The translations under genes and the position numbers were made by a program. Shown in pieces: positions 15,988-24,728 of a stretch of DNA of 57,349 nt (the first letter of the stretch is position 1; each line of letters begins with the position of its first letter). The notes below the pieces were generated by a model. The model worked only from the letters and a program-made list of their open reading frames with translations, was not told the DNA's origin and did not search any database. Source of the DNA: an uncultured Clostridia bacterium (GTDB taxonomy: Bacteria > Bacillota > Clostridia > Christensenellales > Aristaeellaceae); the NCBI GenBank assembly GCA_947565865.1, contig CANOHT010000019.1, forward strand, positions 1 through 57,349. The letters run 5' to 3'.

Positions 15988-16259
15988 CTATTCCTCCGGC
16001 CATCGGTCTTCACGATATAAGCCCTGAAGCGTTTCGATCAGCGATGATCGTTCATCGCAAATATATTGATTCAAGTAGTCGATAAAATCCATTTTGTTGC
16101 AGCATACGCCGACCGTATCGCCCATTTGGACGCGGCGCCCTGCTGCATCGGGACTGCAGCGTAACCAATTGCCGCAAAAATCCAGGCAGATTGATCGAGG
16201 TCGGCTGCTGCGCTGTACGGGACAGCAAACACACTGATTTCGCCATCGGCGCTTAACAA
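15988..16259 (-). pseudogene. Decayed gene fragment with frameshift
   Basis: One minus-strand frame reads LSADGEISVFAVPYSAAADL and then DQSAWIF, from just after a stop codon near 16262. The sense then moves to another frame, CGNWLRCSPDAAGRR, continuing VQMGDTVGVCCNKMDF, and ends RWPEE at the TAG at 15988. The switch falls at a TTTTT run near 16170, where one added T would restore a single frame. The start is missing, so it is a broken 3' portion of a gene. An assembly error at the homopolymer would explain the shift but not the lost start. I do not recognise the family. Confidence 0.6.
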
Positions 16260-16334
16260 AACTTATCGCATATTATTTTACGCCGCCCAGCCGTGCTTTG
16301 CCGAACAGCTTACGTTTTCAGGCGGCCAATCCTC

Positions 16335-18437
16335 TTACGCCCCCAGCAGCATCGCCACATGATACACCGCGAACGCGCAAACCCACGCCACAGCTGTTTG
16401 ACCCACGGCGGAGCCAATGGCCCAGCGGCGGCTTTCCATCTCCCGGCGCATGGCGGCAAAGGCCGCGACGCAGGGCATGTACAGCAGCACGAACGTGAGG
16501 AAGGAGGCTGCCGCCGCCGTTGAGGGGAAAACGGCCTGCATGGCCGTGAGCATCGCGCCGGACTCCGCGTCCACTCCGGCCAGCACGGCCAGGGTGCTGA
16601 CCACGCTTTCCTTCGCCATCACGCCGGTCAGCACCGCGGTGACGGCCTCCAGAGAGCCAAAGCCCAGAGGCATGAAAACCGGCGCTATCAGGCCCGCGAC
16701 ACTGCCCAGGATGCTCTCCTGCATGGAAGCCGCTGGCTCAAAGCGGAAATTGAAGGATTGCAGGAACCACACCACCACCGTAGCCAGGAAAATGATGGTG
16801 AACGCCCGCTGGATAAAGTCCTTCGCCTTGTCCCACATGTTGCGCAGCACGTTCCGGGGCGTCGGCAGGCGGTAGGCGGGCAGCTCCATAATGAAGGGCG
16901 CCGCGTCGCCGTGGAAGAGCACGCGCTTGAGAATTACCCCCGCGATCACCGACATCAGGATGCCGCCCAGGTACATCAGCGTCATCATCAGCACCTGATT
17001 ATCATGGAAGAAGGCCGCCGCGAACAATGCGTATACCGGCACCTTGGCGCCGCAGGACATAAAGGGCGTCAGCAGGATGGTAAAGCGCCTGTCCCGCCTG
17101 CTGCTCATGCTCCTGGCAGACATCACCGCCGGCACGGTGCAGCCAAAGCCCATCATCATCGGGATGAAGCTGCGGCCATTCAGGCCGATTTTCCGCAGGG
17201 GCTTATCCATCAGAAAAGCCGCCCGTGCCATGTAGCCGCTGTCCTCCAGAATCGATAGGCACATGAACAAAATTACAATGGTTGGCATGAAGGACAGTAC
17301 GCTGCCAACACCCCGCAGCGCGCCTTCCACCACCAGCTGGCGCAGCCACGACGCCACCTCAGCCGTTATCAGCGCATCCTCAATCAGGGCAATGCCGCTG
17401 TCCACCAATGCGCTGAAGCCGTCTGCAATCCAGGTGCCAATGGGGCCGAAGGTAACCCAAAAGACGGACAGCATCATCAACAGAAAGACCGGAATAGCCA
17501 GCATGGGATGCGTCAGTACCTTGTCGATGCGATCCGAAAGCGACGCCGCCTCCCCTTCCGGCTGACGCCGCACATAGGCCTTGTCCAGCATCTGCTCGAT
17601 GAAGCGATAGCGAAGATCCGCCATGACAGCCGCGCGTTCCATGTGTTCATCGGCTTCCATGTTCACAAGAATCTCATTGATGATATGGTTTTCCTCATCG
17701 CTCAGGCCAAGGAGCTCCCGCATGGGATCGTCGCCCTCAAACAGCTTGGTGGCTGCGTAACGAGGATTCAGCCCGGCCTTGTATGCCTTTGCCTCAATCA
17801 GGTGGACAATGGCGTGAAGGGCCTTGTGGGCCGAGCCTGTGCACAGATCCAGCGGCGGCGCCGCGCGGCGGTTCTCCGCAGCATCCATCGCCAGCCGAAC
17901 CAGTTCGTCAATGCCCTCGCCCTTCCTGGCGCAGATGGCGACCACCGGCACCCCCAGGCGCTGCGACAGCATATCCACATGGATGATGTCGCCATGGGCG
18001 CGCACCTCATCCATCATGTTCAGAGCAATCACCACCGGAACCCCCAGCTGCAGCAGCTGAAGGGTCAGGTACAGATTGCGCTCCAGATTGGTGGCATCCA
18101 CGATGTTGATGACCACATCCGGCTTCTCCATGGTAATGAAGTTCCGGCTGACAATCTCCTCCATGGAATAGGGCGACAGGGAGTAAATTCCCGGTAAGTC
18201 CACAATGCGGACGTCGCTGTTTTTCTCCCGTTCCATCTGCCTGCGCCCACCCAGTGTCGGCGCGCCGAAGTGCGCATCGCCGCCATGATGATGGTGCAGC
18301 AGCAGGCCCGTCTTCTGTTCTACCGTGACGCCAGGCCAGTTGCCCACATGCTGATTGGAGCCTGTCAGCACGTTAAACAGCGTGGTCTTGCCGCTGTTCT
18401 GATTGCCGGCCAAGGCGAAGGTGTATTGCTTGCTCAT
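16335..18437 (-). CDS. feoB: Ferrous iron transport protein B
   Basis: FeoB is the inner-membrane Fe(II) transporter with a cytoplasmic G domain. The G motifs are G1 GNQNSGKTTLFN (about 11-22), G3 DLPGIYSLSP, G4 NMMD and a G5-like ARKGEG loop. The membrane part (about 310-700) has two Gate segments, including GCTVPAVMSAR and MSCGAKVPVY with its metal-site cysteine. Length of 700 residues is normal. It overlaps feoA by 4 nt (ATGA). The pair shares a promoter and palindromic operator upstream of feoA. Loss of the GTPase motifs or of the gate Cys would argue against transport; both are intact. Confidence 0.96.
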   Translation of the reverse strand: MSKQYTFALAGNQNSGKTTLFNVLTGSNQHVGNWPGVTVEQKTGLLLHHHHGGDAHFGAPTLGGRRQMEREKNSDVRIVDLPGIYSLSPYSMEEIVSRNFITMEKPDVVINIVDATNLERNLYLTLQLLQLGVPVVIALNMMDEVRAHGDIIHVDMLSQRLGVPVVAICARKGEGIDELVRLAMDAAENRRAAPPLDLCTGSAHKALHAIVHLIEAKAYKAGLNPRYAATKLFEGDDPMRELLGLSDEENHIINEILVNMEADEHMERAAVMADLRYRFIEQMLDKAYVRRQPEGEAASLSDRIDKVLTHPMLAIPVFLLMMLSVFWVTFGPIGTWIADGFSALVDSGIALIEDALITAEVASWLRQLVVEGALRGVGSVLSFMPTIVILFMCLSILEDSGYMARAAFLMDKPLRKIGLNGRSFIPMMMGFGCTVPAVMSARSMSSRRDRRFTILLTPFMSCGAKVPVYALFAAAFFHDNQVLMMTLMYLGGILMSVIAGVILKRVLFHGDAAPFIMELPAYRLPTPRNVLRNMWDKAKDFIQRAFTIIFLATVVVWFLQSFNFRFEPAASMQESILGSVAGLIAPVFMPLGFGSLEAVTAVLTGVMAKESVVSTLAVLAGVDAESGAMLTAMQAVFPSTAAAASFLTFVLLYMPCVAAFAAMRREMESRRWAIGSAVGQTAVAWVCAFAVYHVAMLLGA

Positions 18438-18712
18438 TTTTCCTCCGCCTCCCCGCGCAGGGTGATCTTCGCCGCGTCATCCCTGCGCAGCGTCAAAGCA
18501 TAGCCGCGAAGATGGATTTCCAGGGGATCGCCCATTGGCGCGGTCTTCTGCAAGGTCACCTTCACCCCGGGCGTGATGCCCATATCCAGCAGGTGGCGGT
18601 GCAGCGCGCCCTCGCCGCCCACAGTATCCACTATACCCCATTCTCCCGGCTGAAGCTGCGCGATGTTTTCACGCCGCGCCGGACTGTTTGGCTGTTCCTT
18701 CATCCTGCTCAC
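18434..18712 (-). CDS. feoA: Ferrous iron transport protein A
   Basis: This 92-residue SH3-like FeoA domain protein shows LQPGEWGIVDTVGG, HLLDMGITPGVKVTL, DPLEIHLRGYALTLRR. FeoA binds FeoB at the membrane and is needed for efficient Fe(II) uptake. The start is GTG at 18712 or the ATG at 18704, with GAAAGG nearby. The promoter and a DtxR-like palindrome lie directly upstream. Confidence 0.93.
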   Translation of the reverse strand: MSRMKEQPNSPARRENIAQLQPGEWGIVDTVGGEGALHRHLLDMGITPGVKVTLQKTAPMGDPLEIHLRGYALTLRRDDAAKITLRGEAEEK

Positions 18713-18718
18713 CGGCCT

Positions 18719-18770
18719 TTCGTGTTAGTCGTGCCTAACGAATCATATCACAAAGCATATACCCTGTCAA
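18719..18770 (-). promoter_or_regulatory. feoAB promoter with palindromic metal-regulator-like operator
   Basis: On the minus strand TTGACA (18765-18770) and TATGAT (18742-18747) are separated by 17 bases. An inverted repeat follows the -10 box directly, at 18719-18742. Its inner arms are GTTAG and CTAAC with 6 bases between, and its outer arms are TTCG and CGAA. TTAG/CTAA arms are a feature of DtxR/IdeR/MntR-family operators, so iron-dependent repression is likely. The -35 box overlaps the stop codon of the upstream spoIVFB gene. Confidence 0.75.
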
Positions 18771-19663
18771 CGGGTAGGGCGGTCTTGATTGTCAAGACTT
18801 TCAAGCCGCTCTCCCGGCATACGCAGATAGCCGTCAATCACCTGCTCCTCCGACAACACGCGGCGAAGGCGCAAATTGCTGTCCATCAGGCAGTACATCG
18901 TCATCCTCCGGGGATGCAGCATCATAACCGCCTGGCGAAGGGGCACAGTTTCCAGGGCGGCCAGACAGTGCGCGGCTGTGATCCCCCTTCGTTCCATGCG
19001 GATTTTACGATCCATAAACCCCCGCAGTTCCGCCAAGGCGGCGGATACCGTGGCGGTGGATGCCGCGTAAATGATAAAGCACCCAGCAGCCGCCAGGGAA
19101 AAGTTCCATCCGCCCTGACGCCAGGTCATCAACAGGTTCAAGCCGACGCAGCACAATCCCAGCGCCGTCCCCAGGGCGCGCAGAATGATCTTGACACGGA
19201 CTGGTCGAAGCCAGAAGCCCAGGATAAGCGCAAGCATTCTGCCGCCATCCAGCGGCAGCGCGGGCAGCAGGTTCAGCAGCAGCAAGGATACGTTGCACTG
19301 GAAAATCACCCGTCCCAACGAAAGAGGAAGCCATTCCATTTTCACACCGAAAAGCGCCAGGGTGCACAGCAGCAGCGTCATCGCTGGCCCCGCCAAAAGC
19401 ACCAGCAGCCGCCAGCCCGGAGGAACGCCTTCCTCCTCTTCCAGGCGCATTACAGCGCCCAAGGGCGTCAGTTCAACCTCCTTGGGCGGATAGCCGAACG
19501 CGGCGGACGTTAGCGCGTGGGCACATTCGTGGAGGAAGATGGATACCAGCCCCACCGCCATCAGCAGCCCATGCCCCGCCAGCATGGCATAGGCCAGGAA
19601 AGCGATCGTCCCCCCATGCAGATAGACCGCCGTGCCGCCCTTTCGCCATATGGTAAACCTCAT
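18767..19663 (-). CDS. spoIVFB: Site-2 metalloprotease, SpoIVFB-like (M50)
   Basis: This 298-residue polytopic membrane protein has HECAH at residues 45-49 (zinc ligands and catalytic Glu) and LPALPLDGGR at about 133-142, which supplies the third ligand Asp. SpoIVFB cuts pro-sigma-K inside the forespore membrane during sporulation. The C-terminal 100 residues are soluble and may be a degenerate CBS-like domain that senses ATP in the Bacillus protein. It overlaps spoIVFA by 4 nt, the classic pair. It is named by family and by its partner gene. Confidence 0.85.
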   Translation of the reverse strand: MRFTIWRKGGTAVYLHGGTIAFLAYAMLAGHGLLMAVGLVSIFLHECAHALTSAAFGYPPKEVELTPLGAVMRLEEEEGVPPGWRLLVLLAGPAMTLLLCTLALFGVKMEWLPLSLGRVIFQCNVSLLLLNLLPALPLDGGRMLALILGFWLRPVRVKIILRALGTALGLCCVGLNLLMTWRQGGWNFSLAAAGCFIIYAASTATVSAALAELRGFMDRKIRMERRGITAAHCLAALETVPLRQAVMMLHPRRMTMYCLMDSNLRLRRVLSEEQVIDGYLRMPGERLESLDNQDRPTR

Positions 19664-20343
19664 GACGCGCTGTCCAGCAGCACGGCTGGATCCACACTGT
19701 AACCATCCCGCCGCACCTCCATCACAAAATCAGCACCGGGCATCAGCGTACCGATGCTATCTCCCGCACTGACCGCATCGCCCATGCTGACGCTGACCTC
19801 GCCTAAATTGCCGTAAAGGCAGGAAAGCCCATCGTCCCCAAGCACCTGTACCAGCCGCTCCTCACCATTGCCATGGTACACACCAATCACTTCGCCGTCC
19901 ATGGAGGAAGTGATCTGCGCGCTCCCGGTGCGCCAGGCCATATAAGGTTCATCCTCGCTCCAGGCGTGAACCACCGCGCCTCCGGAAACCGGCATCGCCA
20001 GGGCTTCCCCCGGGCTGGTCTGGCCGAAAACCAACGTGGCCTCCGGGAATAAAGCACTGACAAAGGATAGCTTGCCCAGCTGATCGTCCAGCAGGGTATC
20101 GCCCGTGACGGCGGTCATCACCGCGTCCGTCACATCCATCGCCTGCGGAAGCGCGCCTCCTCGCAGGGTGATTGCGCACATAACCAGCGCGGCCGCTACC
20201 GCCATGTTCTTCAGCAGCTCCTCCCCGGGCTTGCGGCGCAGCTGCTCCCTCCAGCTTGCCTCGGGAATATCAGGCAGCCGCGCTATTTTTTCCTTCGGAC
20301 GAAGCTGCTGGGTTCGGGTTTCTCCCGGGCGATGTTCATCCAT
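19660..20343 (-). CDS. spoIVFA: SpoIVFA-like protein with degenerate M23/LytM domain
   Basis: This 227-residue protein has one transmembrane helix (about residues 45-65, AVAAALVMCAITL) and a C-terminal LytM/M23-like domain (about 125-225, with GDAVSAGDSIGTLMPG). The zinc ligands of active M23 enzymes are missing: the usual HxH site reads YGNLG and the final strand has FVMEV. It is therefore a non-catalytic LytM protein, as known for SpoIVFA, which holds SpoIVFB inactive until cleaved. The start at 20343 is preceded by GGAGG. The gene directly before spoIVFB supports the call. Confidence 0.8.
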   Translation of the reverse strand: MDEHRPGETRTQQLRPKEKIARLPDIPEASWREQLRRKPGEELLKNMAVAAALVMCAITLRGGALPQAMDVTDAVMTAVTGDTLLDDQLGKLSFVSALFPEATLVFGQTSPGEALAMPVSGGAVVHAWSEDEPYMAWRTGSAQITSSMDGEVIGVYHGNGEERLVQVLGDDGLSCLYGNLGEVSVSMGDAVSAGDSIGTLMPGADFVMEVRRDGYSVDPAVLLDSAS

Positions 20344-20397
20344 ATCAAAAGCCACCTCCCTCATGCACAAGGTGTATGCCGAGGCAGGCGGCGTAAG

Positions 20398-20415
20398 AAC
20401 CGACGCAGGTCGGTT
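20398..20415. repeat. Small hairpin in the ynbB-spoIVFA gap
   Basis: AACCGAC (20398-20404) and GTCGGTT (20409-20415) form a 7-bp stem with a 4-base loop. The CGAC-GGTCGGTT word recurs at 22083, 23289 and 24693 in this part of the window. T-runs are weak, so termination is uncertain. Confidence 0.5.
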
Positions 20416-20470
20416 GTTTCATATTACAAACAAAGTCTGTTTCCATTCATTCAAAGCAAACCCAGGTCGG

Positions 20471-21721
20471 TCAGCTCATGCTTAGAGCGCCCACTTCAAC
20501 CATGCGCTCCAGCGCCCTGGCCAGGGCAATACGGCCATGGGCATAAGTCAGGCCTCCCTGCATGTAGGCCGTGAACGGCTCGCGCATGGGCGCGTCAGCG
20601 CTAAGCTCCACCGAAGCGCCGGACACAAAGGTTCCCGCCGCCATCACCACCTGATCGTTGTACCCGGGCATATCCCAGGGCTCAGGCAGCGCCATGCTGT
20701 CAATGGGCGAGGCCATCTGAATCCCCTGGCAGAAGGCCACCAGCCGTTCCGGCGTGCGCATCTGTATCGCTTGAATGATGTCGGCGCGTGGCTCGTCCGC
20801 AGGTGGAGTGGTGGTCATGCCAAGACTTTCAAAAACTCTGGCCGTCAGACACGCTGTCTTAATGGCCTGCGCAACCGTATGGGGCGCCATGAACAACCCC
20901 TGATAAAAGGGCTGATAGCTGGCCGCGTAGGACCCGACCTCCAGTCCGATCCCCGGCGCCGTCAGCCGATAAGCAATGCGGGTGATGGCGTCGGCGGCGC
21001 CTGCAATGTAGCCGCCCGTGGGAGCCAGACCGCCGCCCGGATTCTTGATCAGACTGCCTACACAAACATCCGCGCCATAATGGCTGGGTTCTTTTTCACA
21101 TACAAACTCGCCGTAGCAATTGTCAACCATTAACCGGACGCCAGGGTGCTTTTGATGCAGCATCTCCGCCAAATCCTTGAAGTCCTCCGGCATCAGAGAA
21201 GGCCGCCAGGCATAGCCACGGCTGCGCTGGGCAATCACAAGCCGGGTGCGGGGCGTGATGGCGCTATCCACCGCGTCCACATCAATCTTGCCGCCTCGCA
21301 GCTCGACCTGACTGTACGTTACCCCCATTTCCTTAAGCGAACCGACCGGCGTCTTTTCTTCGTTCCAACCGATGATGTCTTCCAGCGTGTCATACGGCGT
21401 ACCCGTGGCGGACAAAACATGATCCCCCGGCAGCGTCAAGCCGAACAGGCAAAGGGAGATGGCATGGGTTCCGCTGACGATCTGCGGCCGGACGATGGCG
21501 GCCTCCGTACCAAAAAGCGCGGCATAGATACGTTCCAGGTTATCGCGGCCCACATCGTCATAGCCATAGCCGGTTGTCGGAGCAAAATGACGGTAGGCTA
21601 CCTGATGCTCCTGAAAAGCCGCCAGCACCCGCCTCGTACCAATTTCCTCCATGGAATCCACGCGGGCAAAAACTGACCTGAGGCTATCCTCAGCCTGGGC
21701 AATTCGCTCTTGAATATTCAT
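20471..21721 (-). CDS. ynbB: Aluminium-resistance/methionine gamma-lyase family PLP enzyme (YnbB-like)
   Basis: This 416-residue PLP-dependent fold-type I protein of the Alum_res family has YGYDDVGRDNLERIYA near the start, IVSGTHAISLCLFG (cofactor phosphate loop), and VGSLIKNPGGG, which holds the Schiff-base lysine (about residue 240). Its true substrate is unknown; it is related to cystathionine/methionine gamma-lyases. In Bacillus and Clostridia it often lies next to miaA, hfq or glnR, as here after miaA. The start ATG at 21721 overlaps the miaA stop (ATGA). Confidence 0.9.
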   Translation of the reverse strand: MNIQERIAQAEDSLRSVFARVDSMEEIGTRRVLAAFQEHQVAYRHFAPTTGYGYDDVGRDNLERIYAALFGTEAAIVRPQIVSGTHAISLCLFGLTLPGDHVLSATGTPYDTLEDIIGWNEEKTPVGSLKEMGVTYSQVELRGGKIDVDAVDSAITPRTRLVIAQRSRGYAWRPSLMPEDFKDLAEMLHQKHPGVRLMVDNCYGEFVCEKEPSHYGADVCVGSLIKNPGGGLAPTGGYIAGAADAITRIAYRLTAPGIGLEVGSYAASYQPFYQGLFMAPHTVAQAIKTACLTARVFESLGMTTTPPADEPRADIIQAIQMRTPERLVAFCQGIQMASPIDSMALPEPWDMPGYNDQVVMAAGTFVSGASVELSADAPMREPFTAYMQGGLTYAHGRIALARALERMVEVGALSMS

Positions 21722-22650
21722 GCTTCCACACCTCTTGTATACCAATTTTTAAGCTGGTCATAGGCATCCGCCGATAGGCTGTCCACCCACAGCACATCCT
21801 CTTCACGGCGCATCCAGGTCAGCTGTCTTTTGGCGTAGCGCCGTGTTCCCAGCTTGATGGCGTCCACCGCCTGTTCCAGATTGCTCTGCCCCAGAACATA
21901 AGGCGCCAGTTCCTTGTAGCCCAGGCCCTTCATCGCCTGCGCGGACGGCGTGATCCCCTCCGCCAGCAGCGCGCGCACCTCTTCCATCAGCCCGTCACGC
22001 ATCATTTGATCCACGCGATCCTCAATGCGCCGATACAGTCGTTCCCGATCCATGGTCAGCGTGGCAACCCGATAATCAAAATCGACTTCGGTCGGTTTTT
22101 GCGGCTGTCGGCTAAAGGGAACCCCTGTTGACCGAAATACCTCCAGAGCGCGTATGGCCCTGCGAACATCGTTGAGATGCAGCCGGGCCGCCGTTGCCGG
22201 ATCCACTTCCTCCAGCATCGCATGAAGGCGCTCCCTTCCCCCGGGAGCATCCGCCAACGCCTGAAGCTCATCCCGCAGCGACTGATCCGCTCCGGCATCG
22301 CCCATCGCCATGGGCTGACGAAGGGCGCGCAGGTACAGCCCTGTGCCGCCCACCAGCAAGACCTGGCGCCCCCGGGCATGAATTTCCCGGAAGCAGGCCT
22401 CTGCCATGGCCTGGTACTGTGCCACGGAGAAAGACTCCCAAGGTTCGGAGATGTCCAGCATATGGTGCGGTACCCCGTCCATTTCTTTGCGCGTGGGCTT
22501 GGCTGTACCGATGTCCATCCGCCGGTAAATCTGCATGGAATCCATGCAGACTATTTCGCAGTCAAATTCCTTGGCCAGACGGATCGACAGACCTGTTTTG
22601 CCGCTGGCTGTCGGGCCTGTCAGCACCCAGCAGCATTGCTTTTTCTCCAT
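21718..22650 (-). CDS. miaA: tRNA dimethylallyltransferase
   Basis: MiaA adds a dimethylallyl group to A37 of tRNAs that read UNN codons. The protein has 310 residues with P-loop LTGPTASGKTGLS, then VCMDSMQIYRRMDIGTAKPT, DVRRAIRALE and the C-terminal QLTWMRRE. MiaB, which methylthiolates the product, is encoded in the same strand run at 27794. It is followed by ynbB with a 4-nt overlap and preceded by mutL with an 7-base gap. Confidence 0.95.
   Translation of the reverse strand: MEKKQCCWVLTGPTASGKTGLSIRLAKEFDCEIVCMDSMQIYRRMDIGTAKPTRKEMDGVPHHMLDISEPWESFSVAQYQAMAEACFREIHARGRQVLLVGGTGLYLRALRQPMAMGDAGADQSLRDELQALADAPGGRERLHAMLEEVDPATAARLHLNDVRRAIRALEVFRSTGVPFSRQPQKPTEVDFDYRVATLTMDRERLYRRIEDRVDQMMRDGLMEEVRALLAEGITPSAQAMKGLGYKELAPYVLGQSNLEQAVDAIKLGTRRYAKRQLTWMRREEDVLWVDSLSADAYDQLKNWYTRGVEA
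22083..22099 (+). repeat. UUCG mini-hairpin word, copy inside miaA
   Basis: The 17 bases CGACTTCGGTCGGTTTT occur here on the plus strand and again, in the other orientation, at 24693-24709. A one-mismatch copy lies at 23289-23305. RNA from this strand would form CGAC-UUCG-GUCG, a very stable tetraloop, followed by GGUUUU. Two of the copies lie in coding sequence, antisense to the genes. Confidence 0.6.
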
Positions 22651-22657
22651 ATCATCC

Positions 22658-24673
22658 TCACTGCAGACGCTTGAAGCGCCGATCCAGCTCGGTGTGGCTC
22701 AGCGCCACCACCAGCGGTCGCCCATGGGGGCAAGTCGGCGTGACATGCCGATCCACCATGGTCGTCACCAAATGGCGAATATCCGCCTCCGACAAAGCCT
22801 CCCCGCCCTTGACCGCCTTTTTGCAGGCCATTTGCAGGATAGCCGCGCGCCTCCGCTCCATGGAAATAACACCGCGCTCCCCCGCCAGCTGATCCAAAAT
22901 TTCGTGAAGGAAGTCCACCGCCTGAGGCTGGCCCAGAATCATCGGAATCGAACGAATGGACATTTCCGCGTCGCCAAAAGGCTCCACCGTCAGCCCCAGA
23001 GAAGCCAGCAGCTCATGATGCTCCTGCAGCAGCGCCTGCTCGCGTCGATTCACGGTCACCACCATCGGTATCAGAAGCTCCTGTCCGCAGGCGTGCTGGT
23101 CATAAGCCTTCAGCATCCGATCAAAAAGCAGCCGCTCATGAACCGCATGCTGGTCAATCATCAGCAGGTGGTCATCATATTCCACCAAGATATAGGTGTT
23201 GAATACAGCGCCCAGGAATTTCAGCGGCTTTGGCGCTTGGGGCAGGAAGGACGACTGCTCTGCCTGCGTTTCCGCGCCGCCCACTTCCGACTTCGGTTGG
23301 TTTTGCGTTTGTCTGGCCACAGGTCGGTTTAGCGGCTCTCCCGACGCCGGTCGGCAGCCTTCCGCAACCGACGAAGGTTTCTTTTTTTCAGCGGTCTCCA
23401 TATAGCTGGACAGTACAGACGGATGGTCTCTGAGTACGGGAATGGTGGACGTGCGCCCTTCATTCGCCGCGGTTTTTGTATCCGGAGGCAGTGCTTGACT
23501 GACGCTTTGTGGGATTGGTTGGGATGGCTTTGCTTCCGGAATCGGAGCCTTTGGCAGTACCAGCGGCACACCGGCGTCTTGTGCGGACTCCGGCACGCGC
23601 ATCGTTTGCCGGGTCACCTGTACAGGTGCCTGGGTCTGAGACTGGCTTGTCAGATGCAGCTGCGGCGGAGCGGCTAAAGCATCCGGCTCCTTGATGGCGT
23701 CTCGTACCAATGCTTCCAGCGTATCCGCCACGCGGGACTCGTCCTGAAAGCGCACCTCCAGCTTATTAGGATGGACATTGACATCCACCGTGTCATAGGG
23801 CATGGTCAGATGCAGCACGCACACAGGATACTTGCCGATGGTCACACGCTCCCGGCAAGCCGCTTCCAGCGCTGATGAAAGCAGCGCGCTTTTCATGTAT
23901 CGGCCATTGATGAAAAAAGATTGATGGCCTCGGTTGCCCCGGGCGCAATCGCCAATGCCCACATGTCCCTTCACCACCATGCCGCCTCCGCAGCCGTCCA
24001 CCACGCGCATGGAGCGCAGCGCTTCGCTGCCGTAGATCGCAAAGACTGCCGATGCCAGCTTGCCGTCCCCCGCGGAATGATACAGCGTCTTGCCCTGACT
24101 GACGAAGCGGAAGGAGACGTCCGGCCTGGAAAGAATCAGCCGCATCATAAAATCAGCCACCAAGCCTGCCTCCGTGGCAGGCTTTTTTAGGAACTTCAGG
24201 CGCACGGGAGTGTTAAAAAACAGATCTCGCACAATCAAGGTCGTTCCTTCCGGGCAGGCAGTCTCCTCGATGGCGGTGATGCGCCCGCCGTCGTTCTGCA
24301 CCTTGATGCCGCTGACATCCGTCTTGGTACGGGTCGTGCAGGTCACATGGCTGACGGCAGCAATGGAGGCCAGCGCCTCCCCACGGAAACCCAGCGTCGC
24401 GATGGCAAACAGATCCTGCTCCTGCGTGATTTTGCTGGTGGCGTGGCGCTCGAAGGCCATGCGAATTTCACTCTGCTGGATGCCGCTGCCGTTATCCGTC
24501 ACCCGGAAATAGCTGATACCGCCATCTCTGATTTCCACCGTTATCGCGCTGGCTCCAGCGTCCAGGCTGTTTTCCACCAACTCCTTGATGGCGGCCGCAG
24601 GCCGTTCTACCACCTCGCCCGCGGCGATTTTGCCGATGACCTCATCGGTCAGCAGCTTTATTTTTCCTGCCAT
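22658..24673 (-). CDS. mutL: DNA mismatch repair protein MutL
   Basis: MutL links mismatch recognition by MutS to strand removal. The 671-residue protein has the GHKL ATPase motifs (ELVENSLDAGA, DNGSGI, GFRGEAL) in the first 330 residues, a variable linker (about 345-470) and a C-terminal dimerisation/endonuclease domain. DQHAVHER is the metal-binding motif of nicking MutL, and CPHGRP lies near the end. The last acidic residue of the classic DQHA(X)2E(X)4E motif is Asp here. An ATG at 24673 with a GAGG-like site is the best start. Confidence 0.95.
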   Translation of the reverse strand: MAGKIKLLTDEVIGKIAAGEVVERPAAAIKELVENSLDAGASAITVEIRDGGISYFRVTDNGSGIQQSEIRMAFERHATSKITQEQDLFAIATLGFRGEALASIAAVSHVTCTTRTKTDVSGIKVQNDGGRITAIEETACPEGTTLIVRDLFFNTPVRLKFLKKPATEAGLVADFMMRLILSRPDVSFRFVSQGKTLYHSAGDGKLASAVFAIYGSEALRSMRVVDGCGGGMVVKGHVGIGDCARGNRGHQSFFINGRYMKSALLSSALEAACRERVTIGKYPVCVLHLTMPYDTVDVNVHPNKLEVRFQDESRVADTLEALVRDAIKEPDALAAPPQLHLTSQSQTQAPVQVTRQTMRVPESAQDAGVPLVLPKAPIPEAKPSQPIPQSVSQALPPDTKTAANEGRTSTIPVLRDHPSVLSSYMETAEKKKPSSVAEGCRPASGEPLNRPVARQTQNQPKSEVGGAETQAEQSSFLPQAPKPLKFLGAVFNTYILVEYDDHLLMIDQHAVHERLLFDRMLKAYDQHACGQELLIPMVVTVNRREQALLQEHHELLASLGLTVEPFGDAEMSIRSIPMILGQPQAVDFLHEILDQLAGERGVISMERRRAAILQMACKKAVKGGEALSEADIRHLVTTMVDRHVTPTCPHGRPLVVALSHTELDRRFKRLQ

Positions 24674-24692
24674 ACTTGCCTCGCTTTCGTCC

Positions 24693-24709
24693 AAAACCGA
24701 CCGAAGTCG
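24693..24709 (-). repeat. UUCG mini-hairpin word between mutS and mutL
   Basis: This is the exact reverse complement of the 17-base word at 22083. On the minus strand, which is the transcribed strand here, it reads CGAC-TTCG-GTCG followed by GGTTTT, in the 55-base gap between mutS and mutL. It may act as a weak terminator or RNA-processing hairpin that sets the MutS:MutL ratio. Confidence 0.55.
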
Positions 24710-24728
24710 CTTTTGTAATCATTCATCC

